Made by a program: the position numbers and the translations under genes
Shown here: positions 33,226 to 45,617 of the stretch, one piece after another
How positions within the stretch are numbered: position 1 is the first letter of the stretch
How the letters are laid out: the number at the start of each line of letters is the position of its first letter
The notes under the pieces: generated by a model
Databases searched by the model: none
Seen by the model: the letters and a program-made list of their open reading frames with translations, nothing else
What the model was told of the DNA's origin: nothing
Assembly: GCF_963576675.1 (NCBI RefSeq)
Contig: NC_088918.1
Span: 68,349,001 to 68,413,000 of the forward strand
DNA: 64,000 nucleotides
From: Euphorbia lathyris
Lineage: Eukaryota; Streptophyta; Magnoliopsida; Malpighiales; Euphorbiaceae
Reading direction: 5' to 3'

Positions 33226-35361
33226 ATAAGGTTGTATCAGATTTACCTCTGACATAATTTCTAGTCAGCAGGAAACTGGTCAGCCTTTCATACCAAGCAC
33301 ATGGTGCTTACTTGAGACCAGAGCCTTTTTGAGTTTATAAACGTGGTTTGGGAACTTGGGATCCTCAAACCCTGGAGGCTGATTAATATAGACTTCCTCG
33401 TTTATAACTCCATTAAGGAATGCACTCTTAACATCCATTTGAAACAATTTAAAGTTCATATAACTTGCATAAGCACATAAAATTCTTATAGCCTCTAGCC
33501 TTGCCACTAAGGCGAAGGTCTCACCGTAGTCAATACCTTCTTGCTGACTGTAGCCCTAAGCTACAAGTCTTGCTTTGTTCCTGACCACGTTCCCTTGTTC
33601 ATCCAGTTTGTTGCGGAAGACCCATCTTGTTCCTATGGTCTTCTGGCTTTTTGGTTTTGGCACTAAGTCCCATACTTCATTTCTCTTGAACTGATCAAGT
33701 TCTTCTTGCATTGCATTCATCCAGAACTCATCATACTCAGCCTCATCGAAGTTCTTGGGTTCCTGAATTGAGACGAATGCTACGTTGCTGAGGTATCTCC
33801 TGAGTTGATTTCTTGTCATCAGGGTGTTCTCAGCGGCATCAAGAATGGCACTTTCTGAGTGTCCTCTTGGTATTCTGATCTCTTTTGGAAGATTGATGTC
33901 TTGAGCTGGTTGTGTTTCAATAATCTCTGCAGGTGTAGATTGGTCAGTGAAAACAATTTGAGTTTCGCTTTTACCTTTGGTCAGCCCTTGAGGTAGTGAC
34001 TCAGCGGCTGTTTCTTGGTCAGCGAGTGCTGAGTATGGATCATCCTCAGTCAGCTGCTTGTCTTTTCCTGCAGGGTTAGTTTCATCGAACTCAACGTGTA
34101 CTGACTCTTCTAAGACCTGAGTTCGTTTATTGAAAACTCTGTATGCTTTGCTGTTTGTTGAGTAGCCTAAAAAGATAGCTTCATCAGCTTTTGAGTCAAA
34201 CTTAGCTAGGCTGTCTTTGGTATTTAGAATAAAACATTTACAACCAAAGGCACGAAAGTATCCAATGTTGGGCTTTCGTCCTTTCCAAAGTTCGTAGGGG
34301 GTCTTCTTTAATATAGGTCTAACTAGAGCCCTATTAAGTATGTAGCACGCTGTGTTGATAGCTTCTCCCCAAAAGTACTTTGGAAACCTATGCTCACTCA
34401 GCATTGTCCTGGCTATTTCAACCAAGGTTCTGTTTTTCCTTTCAACAACCCCATTTTGTTGAGGCGTTCTAGGAGCAGAAAAATTATGGTCAATGCCGTT
34501 GGCTTCACAGAATTCAACAAACTGTTGGTTCTTGAATTTTCCACCATTATCACTTTGGATGTGAGCTAACTTAAGGTCTTTATCATTTTCAAGTTTTCTT
34601 ACTAAAGTTGAAAACGTCTCAAAGGTTTCATCCTTGCTACTCAGCAAGATGATCCAAATGTACCGAGAAAAGTCATCTACAATGACCAAGGAAAATCTTC
34701 TACCACCCAAGCTCAGCGGCTGGATTGGACCGAAGAGATCCAAGTGTAGTAACTCTAATGGACGCTTAGTTGAGACAATGTTTTTACTATGAAAAGATTG
34801 TTTGGTTTGTTTTCCAGCTTGACAAGCGTGGCATAATTGATCTTTTTCAAACTTAAGCTCTGGCAGTCCCTCAACTAATTGCTTTCTTGCCAATTTGGCC
34901 AGGAGGTCCATGCTTACATGACCAAGTCTCCTGTGCCATAGCCAAGAATTTTCTTCCTTTGACACTAAGCATACAGTTTTTGAAAATTTCTTTTCTAAGT
35001 TCAGCATAAAGACATTATCAATACGAGGGGCAGTTAAAATCAACTCATTTGTTTTACCCTCGAATATATTACATCCAGTGTTATCAAATATAACTTTTCT
35101 CCCATTGTCACATGGCTGAGCTACGTTGAGTAAGTTATATTTGAGTCCGCTGACTAGGGAGGCTAACTCAATAGTAGGATTACCACCAACGGTTCCTGAC
35201 CCTACTATCTTACCCTTTTTGTTGTCTCCAAAACTTACACTTCCACCTCGTTTACGCACAAATGTGATGAACTGAGTTTCATCACCAGTCATATGCCTCG
35301 AGCATGCGCTGTCACTGTACCACATCTTTGACTTCTCAGCACACCTCAGGCTTACCTGCAA
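33226..35361 (-). pseudogene. pol: pol of Sirevirus A: protease, integrase, first half of RT
   Basis: Open from 35361 to 33556 (601 codons): MWYSDSACSRHMTGDETQF (protease), WLWHRRLGHVSMDLL and CHACQAGKQ (integrase zinc site), DLFGPIQP, DDFSRYIW, SDNGGKFK and QQNGVVERKNRTLVE (integrase core), then the linker and [15 protein letters not shown] (RT start). A TAG at 33556-33558 replaces CAG of copy C. RT continues with [17 protein letters not shown] and [20 protein letters not shown], then loses frame near 33315 through a small deletion in LYGLKQ. The rest of RT is beyond the solo LTR. Confidence 0.88.
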
Positions 35362-35369
35362 TATAGCTA

Positions 35370-37087
35370 GTTACTTTTAGGTACCCAATTCTTTTTGGGT
35401 CCTTGTTTGTTAGGCTCAGCAGGTAAAGTATCATATTTCATTTTATGACGACACACTTGGACAGTGTGTCCATTTTTCCCACAGAAGTCACAACTGACCT
35501 TCCGTTTAGCACCCCAGTGCTGAGCGTGCCAGCACACCTTTGTGGTGTGTCCTTTCTTCCCACAGAAGTCACACTGGACATTCCGCTAAATATTCCATCT
35601 CTGCTGACTAGTACTTCGGTACTGAGTGTTCAGAGGAATATTTCTTTTATTCGGAACCTTGAGTTGGTTCTGAATAGATGTGGCATCCTTTTTCAGTTTC
35701 TTAGAATCTGATTGGACCTCGGAGACAAACTTTTGCATAATTTCTACGTTACTATGCAAAGTTGAGTTGTCTTGGAGAAGATATCGAAGGTCACTCAGTT
35801 TGACCTCTTCAATCTCGTCACATCGCCTGCTGAGTGCTCTAACCTTCTTGTTACACTTTTTGACAAGTGTGTAGAGGTCACTCAGGGCATTTATGATTTC
35901 ATTTCTGAGCAAGGGTATTGATATTACCTCAGTTGAGTGTGCCTCATTGTCAGATGCAACGGAGGGGTCAGCATGCTCAGAAACACAAGGCTCAGCAAGC
36001 TCATCTGCCATGAAGAAGATCTTTGCTAACTCAGTGGCATCGTCTCCTGATGATGATGACTCATCACTCTCACTCCAGGTTGCCACCATTGCCTTCTTGT
36101 CGTTCTTCCTTTCCTTCCTCAAGGTAGGACATCTTGATTTGATATGGCCAGTTTGATGACATTCAAAGCATGTAATGGGCATTGAGTTGTCCTTCTTGTA
36201 CTTGCTGTCGCTTGACTCAGCTTTGTACTTATCAAACTTCTTGTAAGGCTTCTTGGAATATTTATCATTCTTTCTGAACAACCTTTTCATCTTTCTAGTG
36301 AACATTGCCATTTCTTCATCATCTATTGAGCTCCCATCAGTGGAGTCAGCTTTCATGACAAAAGACTTTTGCTTCTTGTCTTCAGACTTCTCCTTCACCT
36401 CGAAGTTCTTCATTGAGATCTCATGGGTCAGCAGCGAGCCAATGAGTTCATCATACTTGTAGGTGGTTAAGTCTTGAGCTTCCTCAATAGCAGTTTTCTT
36501 GGCTTCCCAGCTTTTAGGAAGACTCCTCAGTATCTTCTTGACTTGCTCTTCCTCAGTAAAGATCTTGCCAAGTCTCTTGAGCTCGTTGATTATGTTTGTG
36601 AATCTTGAGTTCATGTCAGAGATTCCTTCATCATCATTCATTTCAAAGAGCTCGTACAACCTCATGTGCTGGTTCACCTTGGACTCCTTCACTTTGTTGG
36701 TTACTTCGTAGGTGACCTCCAGCTTCTTCCAGATCTCCTGCGCTGGCTCACAACCTGAATTTTTTTTTACTCTGCAGCATCTAATGCATAGTGAAGCATG
36801 TTTATAGCCGAAGCATGATTTTGTAGCTTATTGAGATCATCTTCTGTCCATTTAGTCTCAGCTTTAACAATCGTTTGGTCATCAATAGTTTCAACAGGAA
36901 CAAATGGGCCTTGGACTATAGAAAGCCATGCACTCATATTTGTTGCCTGAATGAAATTTTTCATTCTGTTCTTCCAAAAGGTATAGTTAGACCCAAAGAA
37001 CAGAGGAGGCCGAGTAATGGATAGTCCCTCAAGTAGAATCTGAGTTGTCTGATTTCCTGGGAGGAAACGAGTGCTGTTCTCAGCCAT
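35370..37087 (-). pseudogene. gag: gag of Sirevirus A (broken)
   Basis: ATG at 37085-37087, same N-terminus as copy B. A T-run insertion/substitution near 36760 destroys the frame at the segment after LDAAE. The downstream part (36692-35586) is open with knuckle CFECHQTGHIKSRC. It ends at a TAG (35586-35588) where copy B has CAG. Two further knuckles follow on the far side, with a 21-bp deletion between them compared with copy C. It ends WVPKSN-TAG like the others. Confidence 0.85.
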
Positions 37088-37136
37088 TGTGGGGATCAGC
37101 TCAAGATAGTTATATCTTGCTCAGTGAGCTTTTAAA

Positions 37137-37147
37137 CTCTGATACCA
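37137..37147 (-). other. Primer-binding site of element A (initiator tRNA-Met)
   Basis: TGGTATCAGAG on the minus strand, two bases inside the LTR at 37150. The 12th base has mutated (T instead of C). Confidence 0.8.
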
Positions 37148-37149
37148 CT

Positions 37150-38482
37150 TGTTGGTCCCTTATAACGTGACAAGTTTAGTTCCAAGGGGGGGGATAGGAA
37201 CTATTTAAAATTTTGTCCGTTTCGGCTGACTTCTTTTCTCAAGAAAAGGTTTACACAGCGGCACTAAGTAGTTCTCAGACACAAGCTTAGTCAACTTGTG
37301 ACTAAGTCTGTTTCTTTCCTTGAGTCAGGAGATAGCACTTAGAGTCTATTCCTGAACTCAGCTTCTTAGTGCACTCAACTCAACGTGAGTTCGTTACTTA
37401 GTCAGTTTTATAGCAAGCAATATATAAAGGAGTTTAAGGGTTAGAAATATATTACTCAGCAGACATATCCTGGTTCGGCCTCTCCGCCTACGTCCAGTCC
37501 CCGGAACTCGTTCCAAGCTTTTTGAATTCTCTACTGAGCTCTTTAAAGGTAGAGCACGAAACCTTTTACAATAGAAGCTGAGTATACAAGAGTACCTTCC
37601 TCTATACCTCTACTCACTCCTATAACTACCGCTGAGTACTATAACCGAGTACTCAACCTCTCCTTTCTATTCTTCTAGAAATGATAAAGTGTTTGTCCTA
37701 AACAACAATTGCTAAGACACTTTAGATGATTGAAATCACTCTAGACTTTTACACAATAATTTGAAAATTGGTGTAAGGTTTTTTCTTTGCTTTTCTCACA
37801 GAACTTCGTGTATGAATTTGGTCAGCGTTTCGACTAATTGAAGATCTGCATTGAATGAAGCAAATGAGAGGCCTTTATATAGTGACACTTGAGGCACCGG
37901 TAATTTCGAATTTTAAAATAACCATTGGAGGGAAACGGCTTCCTGTCCTTGTCACTCAGTACACGCTCAGTGTCGTTGGCCAATGAGATTCTTGCATCTT
38001 CTGTCCACGGCAGTGCTCGGCAGCTTTTCGTCAGGTAAACAGAATGTTTCGACATTTTTGGCAAAGTCTTCCAGACAGCTTCTTGCGCCTTCTAAACTTT
38101 ACCCAAAGTAGAAATACTTTGTCTAGAAGTTGGTTCTTGTCTGCCGTTGCCTTGTACTTCTTGTCGATACACTCAGCAGCTTCATCTTGAAGCAATTGAG
38201 ACAAGGCTTCTCGATCCTTCTTCATGCTGAGCTTGTGCTTTGTACAAAACGACCGCGTTTTGGAATCTTGGGCCGTGAGGTCTTGATGTATTGACTTGGG
38301 CTTGACTTCCACTTATGGGCTTTATACCTTAATGTATTTTAAATCAATAAACTCAACATTTAACAAACACATTAGTGTAATTAAATCAAAGCATTTAAAT
38401 TTAATGTGTTAGCATATATTTTTTTTATCAATTACTTAAATAATTTTGTCAAATCAAAATCATCTGGAAAGGTGTTTCAACA
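37150..38482 (-). repeat. Shared LTR: 5' LTR of element A and 3' LTR of element C
   Basis: 1333 bp with the same TG...CA ends as 7683-9017. On the minus strand it is preceded by C's polypurine tract (38483 upward) and followed by A's primer site and gag. One LTR thus serves two elements in the same orientation. TATATAAA at 37874-37881 on the minus strand. Confidence 0.92.
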
Positions 38483-39005
38483 AACTCCCCCATTTTGATG
38501 TTGGCAAAAATATCCAGTCAAGAACTCAGTGTTGAGCTCCCCCATCATAGTTGACCTTATATTACTCAGTATACTCCCCCGTAAGGGTTGAGCTGCTGAC
38601 TTAGTTTTACTTTAAACATTTCAAGGTTTAATCAAGTAAGTCTAAGGTCAGTTTTCACAATTAGGTCAGCTCATGGAACATATTCTTTTTAACTCAGTTT
38701 ATGCGGAAGATTTAGATATCAGAGAGCGCTGAGTATTTCTTTGTTCAATGTGTTTAAAAAGACATATAAAAGAGGTCAACGTATTGATCAACACAGCATA
38801 CAGTTTTAAAGCAATGTAGACAATTGATTTAATGAAGATGCGTTAACTATTCAGTACAAGACATAAGTAAGCATCACATAAGATTGGTCAATTTTAAAAA
38901 GGATAGATGCATGCATAGTTTTGTATTCAGGGTCAGCACAACAAAAATACATAAGGGAAAGACTACAAGTTTTAACAAAATTGAATCTAGTCAATCCTAG
39001 TCAAG
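38483..39005 (-). other. 3' untranslated region and polypurine tracts of element C
   Basis: AAAATGGGGGAGTT abuts the LTR and a second GGGGGAGCTC tract lies about 50 bp inside. Otherwise it is very similar to 9018-9540 of element A. Confidence 0.75.
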
Positions 39006-42000
39006 CTATTTCTTCTTGTAGTTGAGTTGGGCTTCATGCTCTTTAGCTTTTCCCTTTCCCTTGAATTTTTGCTGACTACCTGAAGCTTCTTCTGAATGTT
39101 GAGTTCTTTGCGCTTGTTCTTTCTCCCCCGTTTTTCCACCATCGGCAGGAGGAGGAATGAAGGTGTCTTCAATGGCAGCTTGAGTTAGGCGTTTAGAGAA
39201 TGCCTTAAGCTTTCGTGTGCTTTCATTTATGCCGTCAAATATTGGAACACCATCATCCAGAATAGAACGTGGAATCCTGATAGTTGCGGCACTCAGCATA
39301 CTCAGAATATATGCTTGAGACTTTCCAACCCAGTGTATACTGTCAGTAAGCATGGAAAATGCTTGATGAAACATCTTCAGCAAGGACGTGTCAAAATATT
39401 GACGTTGAGCATTTGAGTGGCGCACGTGGTTGAAAGTAACTCTAGAGTATTTCAGGATTTCGTTCGTTTTGAGTTGGTCAGTTTCCATCTCTTCCTTGAT
39501 TAAGTTTAGCAGACGTACAACCTCACTAATTTGCTCAATGGAGCATTGGGAGGAGGAAGAGAGTTGGTGATTGGTTTTCTCTTACTCAGTGTGAAGCTGG
39601 TTGAAGAGTTGATGAAATTCGGCAGAAGTTGCATACATTGTGTTCGCAGCTGACAATTGATGAAGTTGACCCTGTAGAGAGTTCATGTGATTAACCATGG
39701 TCAGCTGGAGTTCGTCCAGCTTCGTTATTGATTCCTGCCTGGGTTGTTGAGATTGTAATGAAGTCATGACACTCAGAAGATCCTTAAGACCTTTGATCTC
39801 TGTAAGAAGCTGAGTGACAGACGAAAGCTGAGTGGGATCAACATTAATAGACCCAGCGGCATCGGCGTTTGTTTGATGAAGGTCCTGGAGAAGGGCTTGA
39901 GCTAAGTCAATGATTCTTCGACCAGACTCAGAGGCAGTAAGATAACTGAAGGATTCATTATTTGTTGGCCCAAATTCCGGAAGAGGAGTAGAACCGAATG
40001 GAGGCGGTGTTTGGTTCTGCTCAACATTAGAAGTGCCAGCATGATCAACGGCTGGTCTTGAGTTGAGATTTCCAGTAAAAGCTGACTGGATTAAATTCTG
40101 CACTTGGATTTATGGAAGAGGATGATCTGCAGAATGTGTTACTTATTTAGAGTCAGGCGGAAGCTGACTGGATTTGGGAAGCTGAGGAAGTTCAGTGTTG
40201 ACCTGAGTAGGTATTTCCTTAGTTTGCTCAACATGATGAGGAGCAGGATCTTCGAGCACTTGCTCGGCATCATCTTGGCTCGGGGAAGCAGTTAAGTCGG
40301 CATGTTCCTTAGGATTAGAAACAGAGGCTTGCTTTTCTTGTTTCTCTGGTGGAGACTCAATAGGGTTAGAGAAGAACCTAATATGCACATCAGATAGGTC
40401 CGTGATTTCATCCCTTAGAGGCGAGTCACTCATTAGGTCAATGACTGGGTATCGATGTGCCTTCTTCTTAAGTCTCCGTAATTTCTTGATCTTTGGAGGA
40501 GTGGAGTCAGCAGGAATGGACTCAATAGAGTCGGTAGGTGAAGGTTCCATTTGATCAGTGTGATCCACTGCTGTTGGCTCAGTTTCTTCTTTTTCAACCC
40601 GCTCAGTGTATGTTGTTTCATATTGGTCATCATCTGACTCATGTTCCTCAACATTTTCTGTCTCCTCATTGTAAAACTGACCACCCAGTTATTCCTCTTC
40701 TTGTTCATCCTGTGGTTGCTCAATGTCATCGCCAAGACTTCGTGCATAGTGTGAATCAGCGGGAATGACGAAGTCAGTGGGAGGTGCATTGATGGGTCTT
40801 AACTCAAAAGAGAGTTTCTTCTTCTTCCTCAAAGGTTGCTCATCAGCGTCCTCTCTCTCTTCTACCTCAGGCTCATCTTGCCTTGGTCTTTTCTCAGCTG
40901 ACCTAGATCCATCCTGACCTTGTTGAATTTAAGGCTTAGTTCCTCTGGATACAAATTTAAGCTTTTTAGGTGGAGAGACAGCGTCTCTAGAGGGGCTTTG
41001 GACAGCTTTCCTCTTTCTTTCCTTCTTTCCTTTATGGGGCTGCATCCCATCAGTTTCCTGGACAGCGGCCCCTTTCCCTTTCTTAGGCACAATTGGTTGA
41101 TTGTAGAATAGGCCAAACAGTGCAGATGCAGTTATCTCTGTGCCCCAAGTGTGGATTTCCTCAACCAAGCTCACCTTGTGATCTTTGAGGATTCTGGTAA
41201 TTATGGTTCCTAACCTAAGGGTTCCAGTGCTTCTTTGAAACCCACTGATTATGAAGACATGCATGTTTATCGGTGTGTAGGTCAGCATGTGCCATATGAA
41301 GCACTGCTCAAAGTTTGTCACTGAGTTGGTGCAATTGATCTTGGGGAAGATGAAATTGGTCAGTATGTAATGGGCCATCTTCTGATGCTGACCCATGGAG
41401 GTACTTGAAATTTCCCCTACATGACCAGGAGGTTTACAGAATTCAACGGAGTAGTTGGTTTTATCTTGGTCACCAGATTTACGAAGTATTGCTCCTTCGT
41501 TTTTCAGCTTGAGTAGTGAGGCAAGATAAGCGGGGTTGATAAAGATGTCCTTCCCTCGAACCTGGGTGACCATGTAGTCCCGATTATCATCCGCGACTTT
41601 TAGGTTAGCGTAGAATTCCTTAACTAACTCTGGATAGGTAGCATCGCGAACTGAGAATAGCTCTGTCCAGCCATTGTTTTTGATCCAGTCACAGAAGGGT
41701 TGCTCAGCTTCCACAAAACCCTTTGAAAACCATCTAGAGTGGTCAACTTTACACCCCCTCACGCTTTCGTAGACCTTAGAGTAGGTGCGTTCAACGGGTT
41801 TCTTCGCCTTATCTTGCTTTTGCTTTCCTCTCGAAGAGGCAGCTTGGTCAGCCTGGGTTTGCTTCCTCGGTGTAGTGACCTTTGAATGGTCACGCTGACT
41901 TGGTTCTTGAGACTTAGTGGGAGTCTCTCAATGTTCCTGCTGAGCAGGGATTTGAGTGTTTTCATCGGAGCGATTATCGGTGTAACCGGCACTGGAGAAA

Positions 42001-42020
42001 TTCTGAGGATCTTTTGTCAT
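39006..42020 (-). pseudogene. Accessory ORF3 of Sirevirus C (most complete version, with stops)
   Basis: ATG at 42018-42020 (MTKDPQNFSSAGYTDNRS). The core domain is fully readable at 41762-41100: FVEAEQPFCDWIKNNGW, RDATYPELVKEFYANLKV, GKDIFINPAYLASLLKL, STSMGQHQKMAHYILTNFIF, MHVFIISGFQRSTGTLRLG and IITRILKDHKVSLVEE. Then come Lys-rich and acidic stretches, a Pro/Gln-rich region, possible coiled coil and the end GKGKAKEHEAQLNYKKK. In-frame stops: TGA near 41930, TAA 40929, TAA near 40689, TAA 40143, TAA near 40110, TAA 39582; four of these are CAA-to-TAA against copy A. It is a non-functional copy but the best one for modelling the domain. Confidence 0.75.
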
Positions 42021-42120
42021 GATTCTTAGAGAGTTTGAGAAGTTTGGGAGTTTTTAGAGAAGAGTATTTGAATACCAGAGATTTCTAAGCGTAAAGAGAT
42101 AAAACTGGGAAATCATCCAC

Positions 42121-42128
42121 TATTTATA
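42121..42128 (-). promoter_or_regulatory. TATA box of ORF3 in element C
   Basis: TATAAATA on the minus strand, 101 bp upstream of the ORF3 ATG, as in A and B. The whole spacer 42021-42454 is otherwise non-coding. Confidence 0.6.
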
Positions 42129-42454
42129 GAGGTGTCAAATTGATCCTAAGCGTTGAGGTGGCCGTTTGACCTCGAGATACTCAATCGACAAATATTCTGG
42201 CATTTATGACACATTCGGCGCATGTGTTTTCTAATCATCACGCTTACGTCATCCTAGGTGGATATTTAATTCGGGTGTTATGTATTATATTTTGCAACGG
42301 ATCTTTACTCAGTGTTAATGATTTCAAACGTTCAAAGTTCTGAGCAGTCAGTGTTACGCAAGGAATAATTCGTGTGCTTAGTAGCTCAGCTTAAGATAAA
42401 CACTCAGCATGTAACTTCACTCAGCATGCATATATCACATATTATACTTGAAAT

Positions 42455-43925
42455 TTATTGAAGGGGATTAAACATACCAATGGCTTCTTTAAGTATGTTG
42501 AATTGCTCCCGAGCCAGTGGCTTTGTGAAGATATCAGCAAGTTGCTCATCCGTTGGGACATAGGTCAGCTTGATCTCTCCCTTGAGTACATGATCTCTGA
42601 TGAAGTGGTGTCTTATGCTGACATGCTTCATTCTACTATGCTGGATTGGGTTCTTTGATAAGTCAATGGCACTCTTGTTGTCACATTTGACTTCAATTGT
42701 TTTAGTCTGAACGCCATAATCTTCAAGTTGTTGCTTAATCCATAGGACTTTAGTAACACAGCTTCCAGCAACAATGTACTCAGCTTCAGTGGTTGACAGG
42801 GCTACTAACGCATGCTTCTTGCTGAACCAGGACACAAGACAGCTCCCAAGGAAGTGACATCCTCCTGAGGTGCTTTTTCGTTCAAGCTTGTCTCGTCCGT
42901 AGTCAGCGTCAGTGTATCCAATGAGTGTGAAATCATGAGTATTGGGATACCACAAACCTGCATTCACTGAGCCTTGCAAATATCTAAGGATTCATTTTAC
43001 AGCTATGTAATGAGATTCCTTAGGGTTATATTGATATCTAGCACAATAACATACTGAGAACTGAATGTTCGGCCTACTAGCAGTTAGGTAGAGTAGAGAA
43101 CCAATCATACCTCGATACAATCTACTGTCTACTGACTTACCATTTTCGTCAGCGCAGAGGACAGTGTCAGTGCCCATAGGGGTAGATATTGACTTGCAAT
43201 TCTCAAGTTCATACTTCTTCAATATCTCCTTAGCATACTTAGTTTGACTGATGAAGATGCCATTTTTCCCTTGATTGATTTGAAGTCCAAGGAAGAAGTT
43301 GAGTTCTCCCATCATTGACATTTCAAACTCAGTCTGCATTTGCTTACTAAATTCCTTGCACATTGACTCCTTAGTGGCACCAAAAATAATGTCATCAACA
43401 TATTTTGAGCCAGCAGGGTATCTTTACCCTTCCTCTTAATGAATAAGGTTGTATCAGATTTACCTCTGACATAATTTCTAGTCAGCAGGAAACTGGTCAG
43501 CCTCTCATACCAAGCACGTGGTGCTTGCTTGAGACCATACAGAGCCTTTTTGAGTTTATAAACGTGGTTTGGGAACTTGGGATCCTCAAACCCTGGAGGC
43601 TAATTAACATAGACTTCCTCGTTTATAACTCCATTAAGGAATGCACTCTTAACATCCATTTGAAACAATTTAAAGTTCATATAACTTGCATAAGCACATA
43701 AAATTCTTATAGCCTCTAGCCTTGCCACTGGGGCGAAGGTCTCACCGTAGTCAATACCTTCTTGCTGACTGTAGCCCTGAGCTACAAGTCTTGCTTTGTT
43801 CCTGACCACGTTCCCTTGTTCATCCCGTTTATTACGGAAGACCCATCTTGTTCCTATGGTCTTCTGGCTTTTTGGTTTTGTTACTAAGTCCCATACTTCA
43901 TTTCTCTTGAACTGATCAAGTTCTT
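42455..43925 (-). pseudogene. pol: pol of Sirevirus C: RT and RNase H part
   Basis: Reads on the minus strand [40 protein letters not shown], then TAG at 43600-43602 (CAA or CAG in the sister copies). A one-base loss just before the catalytic YVDD (about 43400) shifts the frame. Then FFLGLQINQGKNGIFISQ, a TAA-type break near 42990, and RNase H with GYTDADYGRDKLERKSTSGG, LSTTEAEYIVAG and DIFTKPLAREQF to 42455. The 5' part of pol is at 57367-59028. Confidence 0.87.
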
Positions 43926-45426
43926 TGTTAAGCCCAAAATATACCTAAAATATCCTATATAAATACGATAAATTTACATTGAAATCATGTTAATTATATT
44001 CATTTGGAATACTTTTACGTCTTTATTTACTTCTTTGATGCAAAGTACTTAATTATTTGGTTAAATCCAAATAGGAGCGAAAACAGAGCGAAAACGGAGC
44101 TAAAATGGAGGAAAAACCTAAAAAACGTACCGAGAACGCATAACGGCCAGAAGGACGAAAAGCAGTCGAGAGACAGGGAAAATTCTCTCTGTCGCGATTG
44201 AGATTTTGAGAATCTCAGTCGCGACCTACGGAAGCCAGCTCGGGAGAAAAACGAAGTTTTCACTCGTCCCTATACCCCCTGTCGCGATTGAGATTTTCAG
44301 AATCTCAGTCGCGACAGCGAACCATTCTGCACACAAAACACATGTTTTAAATCGGAAAAACGCGTCTGTTCGTTCGAATAAAAGCAACCCTTCACCAGCT
44401 GACACGACCCATCATTTACAACCCTTCAACAACTATAAATAAGTGATCCATTTCAGAAATCAAGGTTGGAAAAAGTTAGAGAAATTAGAGAAGAAAGTTA
44501 TTATGTTGAGTTTCTGATTCAGAAAAGAATCAGAAAGTTAGATTTCATTTCTGTGTAAACAATCGTGCTGTACACGAATTGTTATTAGATTAGTTATAAA
44601 CAGTATTAGTTTAGTTTTCATTCTGGTAGTAGACGAGATCAGTCTCTATTTCGAAGATCCAGCGAGAAGAATTGACGGCTGAAGCGCATGAGGTTTGACG
44701 CACCTACGGAGTTTGAGAGAAAGATTGACAACCCGGATCTCAAAGTTTTCGTTGCAATGCTATCCAAGTTTCTACTTCTCTGTTAACTTGTGAAAATTCA
44801 CATTTCATTAATGATATACTTATTTATTCAATAAATTCTTACTGTTGTTATTTTGATATTGTTTTGACAAAATGATTTTCAAAATGATAAATTGGTGTTT
44901 TTATTAAAACGTTCTATTCCATCTTATTCATATAAGAACTTTGTTGAACACTTGACGGATTTAGTTTTTATGGATGATATGATCGCTGATCGCGACTTAT
45001 CAGACATAAAATACTAGTTTGATTAAGGTAGCAATCTGCTCCGATCCAGAGAGATTTCTACGGTTCAAAGCCATTTAATTGAATAAATCGCTATATTGTT
45101 ACATGTCCATAATCTTACAAAGTTAAAGTTGCTTTCTTTGCTTTATGAAAATAAGTTTTATACCTTCTATTTATTCCAATTACGGAAGTATCTGTTTTGT
45201 AATCAAAATTCCAAAACAGAACTGTTCTCTAAACTCGATATAATCCTTCTATCTAATCCTAATTTACCAAAACCAATTCCATCAATTAAAACGTATTTCT
45301 TTTATTAAACCTAAACACGTAATTAAACCGAATTAAATAAAGTTTTAGTTAAAAAGCGTTCCCTGTGGGTTCGATATCTTTTATTACTACAAGCGTATAC
45401 CGTGCACTTGCGGAAATCGCTCAACA
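43926..45426 (+). repeat. 5' LTR of element F, with two palindromes
   Basis: 1501 bp, TGTTAAGCCC...CGCTCAACA. Near-perfect 35-nt palindromes at 44191-44225 and 44281-44315 (arms GTCGCGATTGAGATT / AATCTCAGTCGCGAC) precede the TATAAATA box at 44434-44441 by about 120 bp. The element-wide palindrome pattern is described under findings. Confidence 0.92.
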
Positions 45427-45432
45427 AGTTTT

Positions 45433-45450
45433 TGGCGCCGTTGCCGGGGA
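45433..45450 (+). other. Primer-binding site of element F (tRNA-Asp)
   Basis: TGGCGCCGTTGCCGGGGA, six bases inside the 5' LTR; identical to the site of element D. Confidence 0.85.
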
Positions 45451-45617
45451 ACGCCAAAATTTTTGACAAAATTTTAAATTTTTCGTGTTTTATTTCGAAT
45501 CTAGGTTTAAACATACTTATTTTAACTTTTATAATTTAATAATTTTCAATTACTAATTTATTTATTTTTCAAATTCTGTTTTGTAGGTAGTTTCGGTTCG
45601 TGCAAGATTTCAGGTTC

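Larger units (their letters stand above)
7683..38482 (-). mobile_element. Sirevirus-like copia element A (nested, minus strand)
   Basis: The 5' LTR is 37150-38482 and the 3' LTR is 7683-9017. Internal order on the minus strand is primer site, gag, protease/integrase/RT/RNase H, ORF3, polypurine tract. Three insertions interrupt it: D (11796-17969), B (19824-31333) and a solo LTR (31610-33225), each flanked by a perfect 5-bp duplication. Removing them and one TSD copy each leaves about 11,485 bp, almost the length of B (11,510 bp). Its gag, pol and ORF3 all contain stops or frameshifts. The Sirevirus assignment rests on the triple zinc-knuckle gag, the large extra ORF after pol, the doubled GGGGGAG tract near the 3' LTR and the palindrome-bearing LTRs. 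Confidence 0.85.

Noticed and set aside
9541..42020. Sirevirus ORF3 as an envelope gene
   Set aside because: No signal peptide, hydrophobic span or cysteine pattern is visible in any of the three copies.
45096..45308. 70-codon frame present in both LTRs of F (also 57036-57248)
   Set aside because: The identical frame in both copies simply reflects recent LTR duplication. Composition is AT-driven with no domain.
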